Part shown: positions 1 to 11,762 of the stretch, piece after piece
How positions within the stretch are numbered: position 1 is the first letter of the stretch
Layout: each line of letters begins with the position of its first letter
Position numbers and translations under genes: made by a program
Notes under the pieces: model-generated
Seen by the model: the letters and a program-made list of their open reading frames with translations, nothing else
What the model was told of the DNA's origin: nothing
The model's database searches: none
DNA from: Leptodactylus fallax
Lineage: Eukaryota > Chordata > Amphibia > Anura > Leptodactylidae
DNA: 64,000 nt
Reading direction: 5' to 3'
Assembly (NCBI GenBank): GCA_947044405.1
Contig: CAMRHE010000323.1
Span: forward strand, 1,516,001-1,580,000

Positions 1-969
1 GAGATCCTGGCGCAGATGTGAACCTAGCCTTACCCTCTGCTATTTAGCTCAGTGTTTCCCAACCTTGAACTTTGCAGTATTTCTGGGGGCCCTTTGTGAT
101 TGTTGCTATTGGGCCCTGGGATTTCCACGTACACTCCTGTTGAGCCCATTTATATCAAAATTCTACATAACAATGTTGCTGCAAAGTTTTGTGTTTGCGT
201 GTATTGTACTCATATGCAGTGTTGGTTAGTTTGTTGCATTATATGTATGGGGGTGTGGCTGACTACATTGTTGGTTGTCTGTGCCACCAACCTGCTAAAT
301 ATAGCTCAACTATTACTAAACTACTTCCCCAAATTCATTTGGAGACCTACAGTAGGTTCAGGTCCAGCGAGAGGCAAGTCCTTGTAGGGTACCATCTAAG
401 GAGGACACCTAGTCACTGGCAGATGGGCTTATACAATTTTATCAAAGTATGTGCTAAAAACCTCATTTACATAACCATATATACAGTATATAGTAAACAT
501 AATATGAGAATTAATAAGCAATTACTTATTTGGCTTCTTCTTATATCAGAAATTTTTTGAATAAAAAATTTATTGAAGATAAATTTGATCTCATTAATAT
601 GAACAATCGATGAATGAGGTTTTCAACACGATCTGTGTATACCTGATAAAAACAAGAACATCATGGAACGGAACAAACAAAACACCGTATAGAATTCATG
701 TTAAATGTAGACACAGTAGAATCTTGGCAGGAAAATGGAATGGTACATAAAACAGAAGTTTATCGAAAAGGCTCGAAGCCAGCCATCTGCTTAGATTTGA
801 AGCAAAAAAAAACAAAAACAAAAAAAAAAAATGTGGATTTTAGTGCTCTGTTGCTTTATTTAGAGCATTATAGCGGTTAACCCACCCATTTAGAGCATTA
901 TGGGCGGTTTACCAACTGCGAAGTACAATACCGGTGTAGTGATGGACAAATAACATCCACACACTGCGG
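1..969. other. Non-coding stretch, nothing recognised
   Basis: I see no convincing gene or complete repeat here. The short open frames lack homology and codon structure. A short motif containing tttagagcattat occurs twice near 860-905, and an A-rich tract lies at 800-832. Confidence 0.5.
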
Positions 970-1424
970 AGGTGTGAAAAGTAAAAAACATTCATACTCA
1001 CCTTCCCTCACCTCTTTTGGCCCTCCTTTCAGCGTCTGGCAGTCTCTCCGAATCCTCAATGATGTCTAACTCTCTCTTGTGACGTCACGCGCCTGGGGTC
1101 ATCGCTGAGACCTGGGATTGGATACCCATCTGACCAACACTGATCCAATCACAAGCCTCAGCAGTGACCCTGGGCGCATGACGTCACAGAAGAGCACCAG
1201 ATGCCCAAAGGAAGTAACAGAAGGTGAGTATGAATGTTTTTTAGAAAAATGGTGGACCTCCACCTATTAAATTCTGGGGTCTGAAGAGAGCCCAAAATAT
1301 AATGTGGCAGCCATATTTGTTTGTCCGTAGAAAATCGCCATTTGTTCGGTTTTATTTAAAAACCAAACAATTTGGAATATTCGGGTTGAATCCGGTTTGT
1401 TGCAAACCGATTCGCCCATCTCTA
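970..1424. mobile_element. Palindromic MITE-like element, AGAGATG family (left end truncated)
   Basis: The element is a long imperfect palindrome. The segment around 1000-1030 (catactcaccttccctcacc) reappears as its reverse complement near 1210-1245. The right end finishes with ttcgcccatctcta, the terminal motif shared by the other members of this family at 11763, 22040, 27385, 31037, 47346, 54184 and 58130. The core contains tgacgtca-type sequence and a ccaatcacaagcctcagcag block also seen at 31230 and 53890. No transposase is present, so it is a non-autonomous foldback or MITE. Superfamily is not assigned. Confidence 0.7.
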
Positions 1425-1743
1425 GTTATCAATAGTATACCCAGAGCCCCCAAAAATCACCTGATTGAAGCGGCGCTTCAGCTTCACAGGCCATATGACA
1501 TATTCATTGACCTGTTTGCAGCTCTGTGGTCAAAAGGCGCCCCCAAGCAGTTTTTTTTTAATTTTAGAAAAGTAATAAAACATAGCACAACCTATAGAAA
1601 TTTGGTATCACCATAATCATAATGATCCATTTTCTATTTTTACTGCACAGTGAACATGATGCCAACAAAATACTCACAACAATTAAAGAATATACGTTTT
1701 TTTTCACATACGTAGTACCCCAAAAACATTGACTAAAGCTACA
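1425..1743. repeat. AT-rich spacer with dispersed A-rich repeat fragment
   Basis: After a short unique stretch, 1560-1725 resembles the A-rich dispersed repeat seen at 2205-2345, 31640-31985, 43570-43790, 44040-44235 and 45840-45965. No coding sequence is supported. Confidence 0.35.
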
Positions 1744-2201
1744 TTAAAGAGGCCCTTTCACCACCTCCACCAATTCCAGTTATTAGTATTTGTTATTAGA
1801 CACCTCTTCAGTGATTTCGGCACAGTTGGAATTTTTTCTCTAGCTCTCACCATTCCTGAGCAATCGGTGCAGTTAGTTTTGGTGCCTGATGTGCTACTTA
1901 GGCTCTGTACTGTGGGCGGTGTCAGGCAGGAGCAGGCAGAGGGGCATGACTCAGAGCTCCAATCAGAGGCAGCCAATGTCAAAGCTCTGAACCACACCCC
2001 TTGACTGCTCCTGCCTGACAACGCCCTCCTGACAGTACAGAGCCTAAACAGCATACCAGGCACCAAAACTAACAGCACTTATTACTCGGGAACGATGGGG
2101 GCTGGAGAGAAAATTCCAACTGTTCCAGAATCAGTGTAGTGATGTCTATTCAATGATGTAAAGAGCTGGACTTGGATGAGGTGGTAAAAGGTTCTCTTTA
2201 A
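1744..2201. mobile_element. Foldback MITE with TTAA ends
   Basis: The element is bounded by TTAA on both sides (1744-1747 and 2198-2201) and starts with ttaaagaggccctttcacca. Its right end carries the reverse complement with a few changes (ggtggtaaaaggttctcttt). The two halves are reverse complements: the stretches near 1885-1925 and 2025-2075 encode near-identical peptides on opposite strands. TTAA duplication is typical of piggyBac-like and some Kolobok-like elements. The superfamily is inference; the palindrome and the TTAA ends are seen directly. Confidence 0.75.
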
Positions 2202-2204
2202 ACA

Positions 2205-2345
2205 AAACTAAATGATGACATCTAAAAATATAACTTGTCCTGAAAAAGCAAGTCCTCACATGGCTATGTCGACAGAGAAATAAAAAAGTTACAACTTTTG
2301 AAATGTTGTGCTGAAAAAAAATTGCTGCAGCCTGAAGTTCCTAAT
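2205..2345. repeat. Dispersed A-rich repeat fragment
   Basis: The sequence has the pattern 'gcaagtcctcacatggctatg', then aaataaaaaagtta, then attgctgcagcc. The same pattern appears near 31830-31960, 43670-43780 and 45860-45960, so this is an interspersed repeat of unknown class. Confidence 0.5.
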
Positions 2346-2394
2346 AGGTTGTGTCTTTAGTAGGTTAAATGGTGCATGAATTAGGCACTGACTG

Positions 2395-3137
2395 GGGGTA
2401 TTTATTGAATGCTGTATATGGTGGAATTAATTGGAAAACCCTTGTGGCAATAATTGTTCACTCAGTGGGATATTAATAGGACTATATTGGGCATTAATTG
2501 TGTAGAAAGTGGGGGCATTCATTAAGCCCTAAATGATGGTCTTCATTGAATACTGAATGGTGGCATTGGGTCCTTAATAGTTGTATTAATCACACACTGT
2601 ATGATGGCATTGATTGGTCATGGTATGTGGGCATTTATTCAAAACTATTCACATAAAAAGCATTACTCGAGCACTGAATCGTAGCACTAATTAAAGGTAA
2701 CATTGACTGAGCACTGTATGGTAATATTTATTAAGCACTGTATGGGAGTATTATTGAAAGGGACTCTCCAGCATTGAGACATTGATGACCTGTCCTTAGG
2801 ATAGACCATCAATATCAGATCAGTGGGGGTCCAATACCAAGCACCACCACAGATCAGCTGTTTGATGAGACCACAGTGTTCAGACAGATGCTGCTTCTGA
2901 TGATGGTATAAATTGAGCACTACATGAGGGTACTAATTTAGCAAAAAAAATAATGTTAATAAGTGAGCACATGATGGTATGAACTGAGAACAGTATGACA
3001 ACATTCATTAAGCACTGTATTGTAGATTGTAAATAGACATTTATTGGTCACTATATGGGGGCATTAACACTGAACTGAATGGCCAGATTATTGAACACTT
3101 TATGAGGATATTATTAAGCACGCTATGGTGGTATTAT
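2395..3137. repeat. Degenerate minisatellite of ~35-45 bp units
   Basis: Diverged copies of a unit reading approximately gcactgtatggtggcattcattaa recur about every 35-45 bases. The array resumes after the inserted element at 5328-5400. A partial copy of another dispersed repeat (gatagaccatcaatatcaga...gggtcc) interrupts it at 2755-2905. Sequence decay makes the exact unit uncertain. Confidence 0.6.
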
Positions 3138-3164
3138 TTAAAGGCAGTGTATCACCAGACCCCA

Positions 3165-3455
3165 ACATGTCAACCCAGCCCCGCAGATAGATAGGTTAGT
3201 GTCACCAGATCCAGCATATCACCCCAGCCCTGCAGATAGATAGGTTAGTGTCACCAGAACCAGCATATCACCCCAGCCCTGCAGATAGATAGGTTAGTGT
3301 CACCAGAACCAGCATATCAACCCCCAGCCCTGCAGATAGATAGGTTAGTGTCACCAGAACCAGCATATCACCCCAGCTCCTGCAGATAGATAGGTTAGTG
3401 TCACCAGAACCAGCATATCACCCCAGCCCTGCAGATAGATAGGTTAGTGTCACCT
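3165..3455. repeat. Left arm minisatellite, ~48-49 bp units, ~6 copies
   Basis: Each unit contains gcagatagataggttagtg followed by tcaccagaaccagcatatca. The units are the reverse complement of those at 3770-5300. Confidence 0.9.
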
Positions 3456-3516
3456 GAATCAAATGGTGCTTGCCCTTTGAGCATTGCTGAATACATTGCT
3501 GAAATATTGCTTTTTC

Positions 3517-3778
3517 ATGTCAATATGGCACAGATCCAAAGATCTATTTTGCAAATTGACAATATGGTGATGGAGGGAGTGATTCACAAAGGGAAAACAC
3601 AGTTTGTTGTTTGAGGTGACCCGCGGGGGGGGGGGGGGGGGGGGGGGGGGCCGGGGGGGGGGGGGGGGTGTCAATATGGCACAGATCCAAAGATCTATTT
3701 TGCAAATTGACAATATGGTGATCGGAGGGAGGTGATTCACAAGCAGCTGGGGGGAAACACAGTTTGATTGAGGTGACC
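3517..3778. repeat. Loop region: ~105 bp direct duplication around poly-G tracts
   Basis: The segment beginning tgtcaatatggcacagatcc at 3519 is repeated in the same orientation at 3669, each copy continuing to a gtttg...gaggtgacc end. Between the copies lies G26 (3625-3650), CC, then G16 (3653-3668). Long pure G tracts of this kind are unusual and may be a sequencing or assembly artefact. Confidence 0.8.
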
Positions 3779-5300
3779 TTAACCTAACTATCTGCAGGGC
3801 TGGGGTGATATTCTGGGGGGGTATCAGGGGACTATAACCTGTCTATTAGCGGGGCTGGGGTGATATACTGGGTTGAGGTGACCCTATCCTATCTATCTGC
3901 AGGGCTGGGTTGATATTCTGGGTTCAGGTGACCCTAACCTATCTATCTGCAGGGCTGGGGTGATATACTGAGGTCTGGTGACACTAACCTATCTATCTGC
4001 AGGGCTGGGTTGATATTCTGGGTACAGGTGACACTAACCTATCTATCTGCAGGGCTGGGGTGATATGCTGGGGTCTGGTGACACTAACCTATCTATCTGC
4101 AGGGCTGGGGTGATATGCTGGGTCTGGTGCCACTAACCTATCTATCTGCAGGGCTGGGGTGATATGCTGGTTCTGGCAACACTAACCTATCTAGCTGCAG
4201 GGCTGGGGTGATATGCTGGTTCTGGTGACAGTAACCTATCTATCTGCAGGGCTGAGGTGATATGCTGGTTCTGGTGACACTAACCTATCTATCTGCAGGG
4301 CTGGGGTGATATGCTGGGATCTGGTGACACTAACCTATCTATCTGCAGGGCTGGGGTGATATGCTGGTTCTGGTGACACTAACCTATCTATCTGCAGGGC
4401 TGGGGTGATATGCTGGATCTGGTGACACTAACCTATCTATCTGCAGGGCTGGGGTGATATGCTGGCTCTGGTGACACTAACCTATCTATCTGCAGGGCTG
4501 GGGTGATATGCTGGGTCTGGTGACACTAACCTATCTATCTGCAGGGCTGGGGTGATATGCTGGTTCTGGTGACACTAACCTATCTATCTGCAGGGCTGGG
4601 GTGATATGCTGGTTCTGGTGACACTAACCTATCTATCTGCAGGGCTGGGGTGATATGCTGGGTTCTGGTGACACTAACCTATCTATCTGCAGGTCTGGGG
4701 TGATATGCTGGTTGTGGTGACATTAACCTATCTATCTGCAGGGCTGGGGTGATATGCTGGTTCTGGTGACACTAACCTATCTATCTGCAGGGCTGGGGTG
4801 ATATGCTGGGGTCTGGTGACACTAACCTATCTATCTGCAGGGCTGGGGTGATATGCTGGGGTCTGGTGACACTAACCTATCTATCTACAGGGCTGGGTTG
4901 ATATGCTGGTTCTGGTGACACTAACCTGTCTATCTGCAGGGCTGGGGTGATATGCTGGGTTCTGGTGACACTAACCTATCTATCTGCAGGGCTGGGGTGA
5001 TATGCTGGGGTCTGGTGACACTAACCTATCTATCTGCAGGGCTGGGGTGATATGCTGGGGTCTGGTGACACTAACCTATCTATCTACAGGGCTGGGTTGA
5101 TATGCTGGTTCTGGTGACACTAACCTGTCTATCTGCAGGGCTGGGGTGATATGCTGGGTCTGGTGACACTAACCTATCTATCTGCAGGACTGGGGGGATA
5201 TGCTGGTTCTGGTGACACTAACCTATCTATCTGCAGGGCTGGGGTGATATGCTGGGTCTGGTGACACTAACCTATCTATCTGCAGGGCTGAGGTGATATG
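3770..5300. repeat. Right arm minisatellite, ~48-49 bp units, ~30 copies
   Basis: The unit reads ctaacctatctatctgcagg then gctggggtgatatgctggtt plus ctggtgaca. Copies are highly similar after about 4030 and more diverged at 3770-4030, as expected if the array grew from its distal side. Sub-blocks recur: the run near 4795-4920 is repeated near 4980-5105. Confidence 0.92.
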
Positions 5301-5327
5301 CTGTTTCAGGTGACAGACTCCCTTTAA

Positions 5328-6150
5328 GCATTGTATTTGTGGATTGTGCACTATATTGCAATACTACGTGGGCATTATATGACAGTATTACTAGGTAGAC
5401 ATGGTCACTTGCAGTGCTCCCTATACATTGACTATCTAGTGACTTTGTCCATTCTTTATCCTCCTATTATATCTTATTGTTGGTGAGCAGCGAATAGGGC
5501 GAAGTACAGGCAGCAGGTTCATTTCTTCTGGTTACTACATGTCCTTGGCACCTGACTAGGAAGTTCTTAAGGAAACACTTATGTTTTCTATCAGAATTTG
5601 CTTCTGGAATGCGGCATTCTGGGAAATGTAGTCCTGTGCTGAGTGATACATGCTTATTACACGCCTAGGGTTGTATAAACCAGGTTGTGATTCAGACACC
5701 TATGTACCAATGTAGAATCCTATAGCATGTCATCGCTGTATCTCAGGGGACAGCACAGGACAGGAGGGGTGGAATGTCATTTTAATTCTAAAAGTACTAC
5801 ATCTCCCAGAATCCCCTGCTGTGGGCTGCCAGGATTGCTTTCTGCAGGTTGCTTCTAGCAGCTGATGGAAAACAGAAAAGAAATCTGTGCTGGGTGACAA
5901 TAAAGGAGACATCTGCTTCGTGAGCGGTGGGAATAATGAGTGGAGGCCACAACTGCTGAGGCCATGGCTGTGGAGGGTGAGTGGCCACCATGACTGGCAT
6001 TATTGGCAGCAGCTGGCATCTGTAGGGACGGGCATGATGTCATGTAATTGTAGCCCTGGTCAGCTGCCAATGGCTGCTCTGCACTGTGACGTCATCAGGT
6101 TGGGGGCAGATGCTGCTGACTGTGGCTGCATTGCCTGTGAACATTTACCG
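5328..6150. other. Non-coding stretch, no gene recognised
   Basis: The sequence is mostly single-copy within the window. Short overlapping ORFs on both strands at 5730-6160 have no recognisable domain, and I regard them as chance. Confidence 0.5.
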
Positions 6151-6272
6151 ATGTAGCAGAACTGAGTTTGTCAGCGTGTAGCAGAGCTGAGTTTGTCGGC
6201 GTGTAGTAGAGCTGAGTTTGTCGGCGTGTAGTAGAGCTGAGTTTGTCGGCGTGTAGTAGAGCTGAGTTTCTC
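6151..6272. repeat. 25 bp minisatellite, 5 copies
   Basis: The unit gtgtagtagagctgagtttg plus tcggc recurs with exact 25 base spacing (gctgagttt at 6186, 6211, 6236, 6261). Isolated single copies of gatgtagcagagctga occur at 6564 and 57912, so the seed motif itself is dispersed. Confidence 0.9.
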
Positions 6273-6677
6273 ATTTCACACAATTCACTAGGCAGGTTCA
6301 CTAGCACCGTGTGGAAAAACAATGCTATGGACATTAGAAAAGCAACGCCAGGTCTGCACACAACATATGGCGGAATCTGTATTAGTTATGACGTTATTAT
6401 CTGAATTGCTTGTGACGTGGGAAACAAAGCAAACAACAAAGTGTTAAGTGTTGTCGAGAGTCCTATCATATAGATATTGGCACGAACTCCGCTCTTATGT
6501 ATATATATACAGAACGCTGGAGTCATTGCATTAGTAAATGTTCCCCTATGGTGTTATCTACAGATGTAGCAGAGCTGAGTTTGTTATTTGACGTAACTTG
6601 TTTTATCTATTAGATTGTTCAGTGTTAGGCTACATTCACATGACACGTCACGCGGCAGCCTTCATTTCACTGTCTGG

Positions 6678-6919
6678 CAGGGTTCACACTGGCGTTGGAG
6701 TCTCATAGAAGACTCCGCCGCAGAATCCGCCTAAAATCATCGGAGAGAAAAGTCCTGCAAGGAGGACTTTTCTTTCTGGCAGGTTTCAGTATAAAACCAG
6801 CTGAAAACCGGCAGACCCCATTATAGTCTATAGGGTTTCCAGGTTACCATTACAGCTTTTTAAGTGGACAGGGTCTCCGTTTTTCAGGCCCCAGTGTGGA
6901 CCCGAAGTGTGAACCTAAC
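6678..6919. mobile_element. Short inverted-repeat element with TTCACACT ends
   Basis: The left end agggttcacactggcg matches the reverse complement of the right end agtgtgaaccta. Internally it has ccattatagtctatagggt and ctgcaaggaggacttttc, motifs shared with the element at 18584-18826. No ORF is credible. It is probably a non-autonomous DNA element. Confidence 0.6.
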
Positions 6920-7740
6920 GATAGTGAATGGGGGATAATCACATGACCGTTATTTTGATGGTCCATTGTCACGGACTGTTAAAATATAGGTCATGTCCTA
7001 TTTTTGGCCATTTTGACAGATCCCTCCATACACTGAAATGTATGGGGGATCCACGAAAAAGGGTGCCCCTTGGGTGCAAGATGGCTATGAAAAATGGATG
7101 TTTTACTTTTAGACCCCCTAGGAGTCTTGGACCCCAGGGAGTTTGATCACTACTAGAATACATTGCAATGCTAATGCCTGGCACTTGTATTACAGGCTGC
7201 ATAGAGTAGCCTGTAATACAAGTAAATGCCAGACAAGCCTGGGAGCCTTCAATAGGATCGCCAGCCCCAGATCTCGTTCTGGGGACTGGCGGTCCGGGCA
7301 CATGGCTTTGCTCCTGAGCATCCACCGTACTATTTCACTTTGCTGTCACCAAAAGGGGGTGTGACTTTGTGTTAAAAGGGGCGTGACCATGCTGAAAATT
7401 TTTGCAGCAAATGTTGGATCAACAGAACCTGTTCAAAAATTTTAATTCCACCCCTGAGGACAATGGTATCACCCAATTGTTAATATTTTTTTCTTAAATG
7501 TCCAGGAGGAATAACAGAGGAATAGCAGTATTCTATGAAAATACCCAAAATGATTTAATGGAGAATACAAATATTTACTAAAACATACCAGTGTGAGAAG
7601 GACCCCTTTAAGGGATTTAAAAGGGTATTTCTTATTATGAAAGCACCTTTCTGAACTGAAGCCTGTCTGGCTAACAAACTAGCAGTGGTCAGCTATTTTT
7701 ACCAGGGGAAGTTGTCTTCAGCCATACTGTGTATGTGTAA
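6920..7740. other. Non-coding stretch with a perfect 15 bp hairpin at 7184-7222
   Basis: cttgtattacaggct at 7184-7198 is followed, after a 9 base spacer, by its exact reverse complement at 7208-7222. It looks like the centre of a foldback element. The rest has no recognisable gene. Confidence 0.6.
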
Positions 7741-7741
7741 C

Positions 7742-7743
<2 letters not shown>

Positions 7744-7788
<45 letters not shown>
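7744..7788. repeat. (TA)n microsatellite
   Basis: About 45 bases of uninterrupted alternating T and A. Confidence 0.95.
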
Positions 7789-7794
<6 letters not shown>

Positions 7795-8355
7795 TCAGAT
7801 TAATGGGCATCTATTTGGTACATACGGTACTATGTCATATTAAAGTTATAACCCAGTAGTAAAAAAAAACTGAGCCGTTTTCTTAAAGACACTCTTCTCC
7901 TGGGCCAAACAGAAAAAAACTAGGAAGAGAAAGTTAGGTTCTGTTCACACTGGTGCCATGGTTTCGTCAGGTTTCTGTTGCACTGTGGGGACTATTATAA
8001 GACTAGGTTGCTGTATGGAAAACTCCTCTGGGTTCCATTACATGATAAGGATCACAAGTCTACTTGGATGCCAAGAAGGAAGGAAACAGAGAGGAGCATT
8101 GAGCGTGTTCATACAGTAAAACACTGTGACGCTTATCTCTGGGGAGAGCTTTTATGTTTTGTCTTGTTTGCCCATGTATGAGCATTAACAAAATCTAAAT
8201 TAAAGGGGTATTCCGGTAATACTAGATAAGTCTTGAGAATGGGGGTCCTGAGCCCCCCTGTTTGAATGGACACAAGCACACTGTCACTCTTATAGGACTG
8301 CCATAATTTAGCTGCTAGTTGTATAGGGGCCCCTTCTCTGCTAGCTTCACATGCC
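7789..8355. other. Non-coding stretch
   Basis: There is a fragment of the TTCACACT-type element near 7935-7975 and a ttaaaggggtattccgg motif at 8201, typical of a MITE end. No gene is seen. Confidence 0.45.
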
Positions 8356-8466
8356 TTAAAAAGGTTTTCCGGGATTTGTATATTGATGATCTACCCTTAT
8401 GATCGATCATCAATGTGTGATTAGTGGGGGTTCGACACCCAGTTAAGTCCAGGAAAACCCTTTTAA
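8356..8466. mobile_element. Short MITE with TTAA ends
   Basis: TTAA at 8356-8359 and 8463-8466 encloses 111 bases. The ends aaaaaggttttccggga and tccaggaaaacccttt are near-perfect inverted repeats. The interior (gatcgatcatcaatgtgtga, then gggggttcgacaccc) resembles the larger repeats at 2755-2905 and 59190-59530, so this is an internally deleted relative. Confidence 0.75.
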
Positions 8467-8640
8467 TATGGCAAGGGGTTGTCTAAAGGTTACTTCAAAG
8501 GTGTTGCTGGTCTCTTTCCCCTATTGTTGCCTATTCTCAGGGGGTGGTCTGGAGTGGCAGGCCGGCCCTTTTTTAACACCCACATGTACGTTTAAGGCCA
8601 TGTCCTCCCTGGCATCCAATTTTTTTTTTATTAATCAACA

Positions 8641-9000
8641 TAAAAATTGAAGCAACTTTTCACACAGTCTAGATAAGAAATTTACAATGTTGTGTCTACA
8701 GCTATGCAGACCTTTATGTCTCCTTGGTTACAGACTACAAACAATCCATGTGTAGTCTGATCCTGCAGCCATACTGTCCCCTACATTTTTATTCATGTAC
8801 ATTCTGTAGGTTATTGCAAAGAGAACAATTAGATGGCAACATGACTACATTTGTTTGTAGTCTGTAACCATGACTACATGATCAGATACACTCATTTTGT
8901 TTGTAGTCTGTAACCATGGAGATGCATTGATGTAGGAGCTGTAGACACAAAACGATTGGTGATTTTAATCAAAACTATTTAAAAAATGATCTTCAATTTT
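8641..9000. mobile_element. Foldback element
   Basis: The arm tgtgtctacagctatgcaga...ggttacagactacaaac (about 8690-8755) is mirrored by its reverse complement at about 8880-8955. The ends aaaaattgaag and cttcaattttt also pair. A half copy lies at 49660-49770. Confidence 0.7.
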
Positions 9001-9825
9001 TAATTTCGATACATTAAATCAATAAACAAAACTGCATATACATCATAACTGAGAATAAGGACAAGTCTGCCGTAGTCTTTGAAGGGTTTGTTCTGACTCT
9101 GTCACTATTGAGATGTTGCTCTTTATGTGATTTGCATTGGGACACAAGGGCATGTACAATATATCAGTCATTCTTCATCCTGTTTGCTCAATTTCCACTT
9201 CATGCCCGATTACAAGAAACAATCGTAGAACTGACGGTAAACGGCGCAGAAGGGAACGTATCATCCCCATGATGTCAGAAAATGTCAAAACAAAGCATTG
9301 TCTCCTGTTGTTGTCGGGAACATTTCAGTCATTTTTGTCTTTTTGCATTTGAGATGACTGGGTTTGGTTTGATGTTAGGAATATTTGCTCATTCCGCGCT
9401 ATTGGCTTCATCTCTATAATGTACAACATTCTGGGAGATCATAATAAGCCATATTTATCATTGCGTAAGAATGGTTCACATTAGTAACCTCTTGTTCCCG
9501 ACACGTTATTGTGCTTGTGTTGTAATATGTCTGTATTTGTGCAGACGTTCTCGGCAAGATTATGGGTCTATGTGGGTGGCAAATACTGAACAGGGTTAGA
9601 AAGACTTAAAAGGATTGGAAATACAGACCTGCGAAAGGAGGCCGGGGAAGGTGAAACATTAAAAAATAAAACCCATACTCACTTGTTCCCAGTGCTCTGG
9701 TGTCCCCTGCCGCTGTCTGGTCCAGTGGCGCCCAGGGGCTTGTTCCTTCGTAAGTCCTCGCCACACGATATTGACCTCAGCGGCCACAGATAAGGACCAG
9801 GGACATCACTCACATACGTCGCTCA
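9001..9825. other. Non-coding stretch, possibly partly conserved
   Basis: No gene is seen. The part at 9180-9430 is complex, non-repetitive sequence and could be regulatory, but nothing in it proves that. After 9660 it changes to repeat-like sequence (aaaacccatactcacttgtt). Confidence 0.3.
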
Positions 9826-10755
9826 CATGAAAAATGTGAAAAACAGACACTTTTATCCACTTTTTTTTTACATTTTTCCAAGTATAAAAAAAATGCAAAA
9901 ATTTTAAATGACATAAAAATAAAGCCGTATTTATGACCATAATTTTTTTTTTTAATTATTTGAATAACCCAAACAAAAACAAAAAATTATAGCCCTCAAT
10001 CTGAACCCAAAAATGTGTCCAGTTCTGTTCCAGGAAAAATGGGCTGGTCATGAAAAAAAAATAAAAAATAAAAAAAATGTTAAAAACAGACATGTTTGCC
10101 GACTTTATTGTTTACATTTTTCCAAGTTGAAAAAAAAAAAAGAAATGCAAAAAGTAAAAATTACAAAATAAAGCCGTATTTATCACAATTTTTTTTTTTT
10201 TTAATTATTTGAATACCACAAAAGAAAAAAAAATAATTATAGCCCTCAAACATCACCCAAAAATGTATCTGATTCTGCTACAGGAAAAATGCAAACAAAA
10301 AAAAAAAACACATGAAAAATGTTAAAAACAGACACATTTACCCACTTTTTTGTTTACATTTTCCTAGGCATAAAAAAATAAAATAATAAAAATGACATGA
10401 AAAGTACTGTTTAGATTAATTCTACTTAATGAACGCAAATGAAGAAAATTTAATAGCCCGCAAAAAATGTGTCCGGTCCTGATCGAAGAAAAATGGCCCA
10501 GTCTTGAAAAAAACATGAAAAATATGAAAATCAGACACATGTACAGTCCTTTTTTTTTTCTTTATATTTTTTTTCAGATATTAAAATAAATAAAAAATAA
10601 AGCCCTATTTATGATCGTAAAAAGACGTAATTATTTGAAAAATACAAACGTAAAAATTTTTTTTTTATAGCCCTAAAAAAACAAAATCAAAACAAAAAAC
10701 ATGAAAATGTGAACCAAGTCCTCAACAAGGGAAAATGGGCCGGCCATGAAGTGGT
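9826..10755. repeat. AT-rich tandem repeat, ~200-245 bp unit, about 4 copies
   Basis: Each unit begins catgaaaaatgtgaaaaaca and continues through a T-run, aataaagccgtatttatga, a second T-run and tatagccctcaa, then aaaatgtgtccagttctg and an A-rich end. Starts are near 9826, 10060, 10305, 10514 and a partial one at 10698. It ends with gccggccatgaagtggttaa. Confidence 0.75.
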
Positions 10756-11762
10756 TAATGATGCCCCTATGTATAACTACTTATATCGGTATCGATTTAT
10801 TATATTTGACTCTTGAGCCGGTTGAACCAATAAGAGCACTACAAGCTGGTTCCTATTATCTTGGCATTGAGCCGCCACGAGCCGTATCTTCTGTCGCTAC
10901 TGTACATTATCAGGAGACATTAAAGATCTCATCCCGCAGTATCTGCACAGAGGTTAAATGTAGCAGCTCATTAAGTTTGCATTTTCAGATTGACTTTTTC
11001 TCTATATCGTAGCAAATGGCGAGCCAGAAAGCGGCACATTGTGCGAGATTCTGCCAACGCTGCACTATGCAAAATGACACTATTAATATACATACTTGTT
11101 CTATCGCTGCGAGGTGTTCGAGTACATAAATGTTAGTATTTGTGCAATACAGATTAAAATATGTTCACGCCCAACCCAACGACACATTCAGCGCCGTTCC
11201 GTATTATACAGCGGCGGCCCTCGAAGTCGATAGGAAGTAACATTAACCGTCTTCTATATTACATACAATTTGTCAGCCAGGTTGCTTTTTTTGCAGAAAA
11301 TAATTTTGGTGAAATATGTTTTCAGACCTTATTTGGATTTTGTGCTTTTCAACCCAAGTCATTATTACCTCCCTGCTCCAGTCTAATCTATTTCCAAGCA
11401 AATGTCACGGCGGCTAATGAGTTCATTTTCTGAATTTAGGGACTTACAAATCTTGTCTAATGCGATCCTGTTGATTAAAGGGAGAGGGAAACATACATTA
11501 TATTAAATGCAGTTTTACTTCTGGGTCGGAGGCATACATCACAAGTGTCGGGAGCCGCAATTCGGCTGGGGTGAACTGCAATATTAAAGTTGAAATTCTC
11601 TTCAGATTGAAAGTGCAGACTGGAGATGGAAAGTAATGGGTGGAATGGAGAAGAAATATGCAAGAGAAAGCTTCCCGTGAGCTGTGTGATGTCTACATAA
11701 CTTCTGCCATGTATAGGTTCACCTTTATCAAAGGATTAGGGAATTACTATACTACTAACCAG
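10756..11762. other. Non-repetitive block, candidate conserved non-coding sequence
   Basis: I find no repeats shared with the rest of the window and no splice-flanked coding frame. ORFs at 10746-11012 and 11161-11433 have no known domain. The sequence contains several TAAT/ATTA cores and is an island among repeats. A regulatory role is inference only. Confidence 0.35.

Larger units (their letters stand above)
3138..5327. mobile_element. TTAA-bounded palindromic element expanded internally into an inverted minisatellite
   Basis: The block starts ttaaaggcagtgtatcacca and ends ggtgacagactccctttaa, with TTAA at 3138-3141 and 5324-5327. The small element at 58222-58379 has the same kind of ends (ttaaagggagtctgtca). 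The interior consists of about six ~48 bp units in one orientation (3165-3455) and roughly 30 units in the reverse orientation (3770-5300), around a loop. The surrounding degenerate minisatellite continues on both sides, so the element inserted into it. I infer that an ordinary foldback MITE grew by tandem duplication of part of each arm. Confidence 0.75.

Noticed and set aside
1729..2078. Pair of ORFs on opposite strands with similar peptides (LVLVPD.L.RLCTV)
   Set aside because: They mirror each other because the DNA is a palindrome.
3165..5300. CRISPR-like regular array
   Set aside because: The whole unit is conserved, there are no unique spacers, orientation inverts in the middle, no cas genes exist, and the context is vertebrate repeats.
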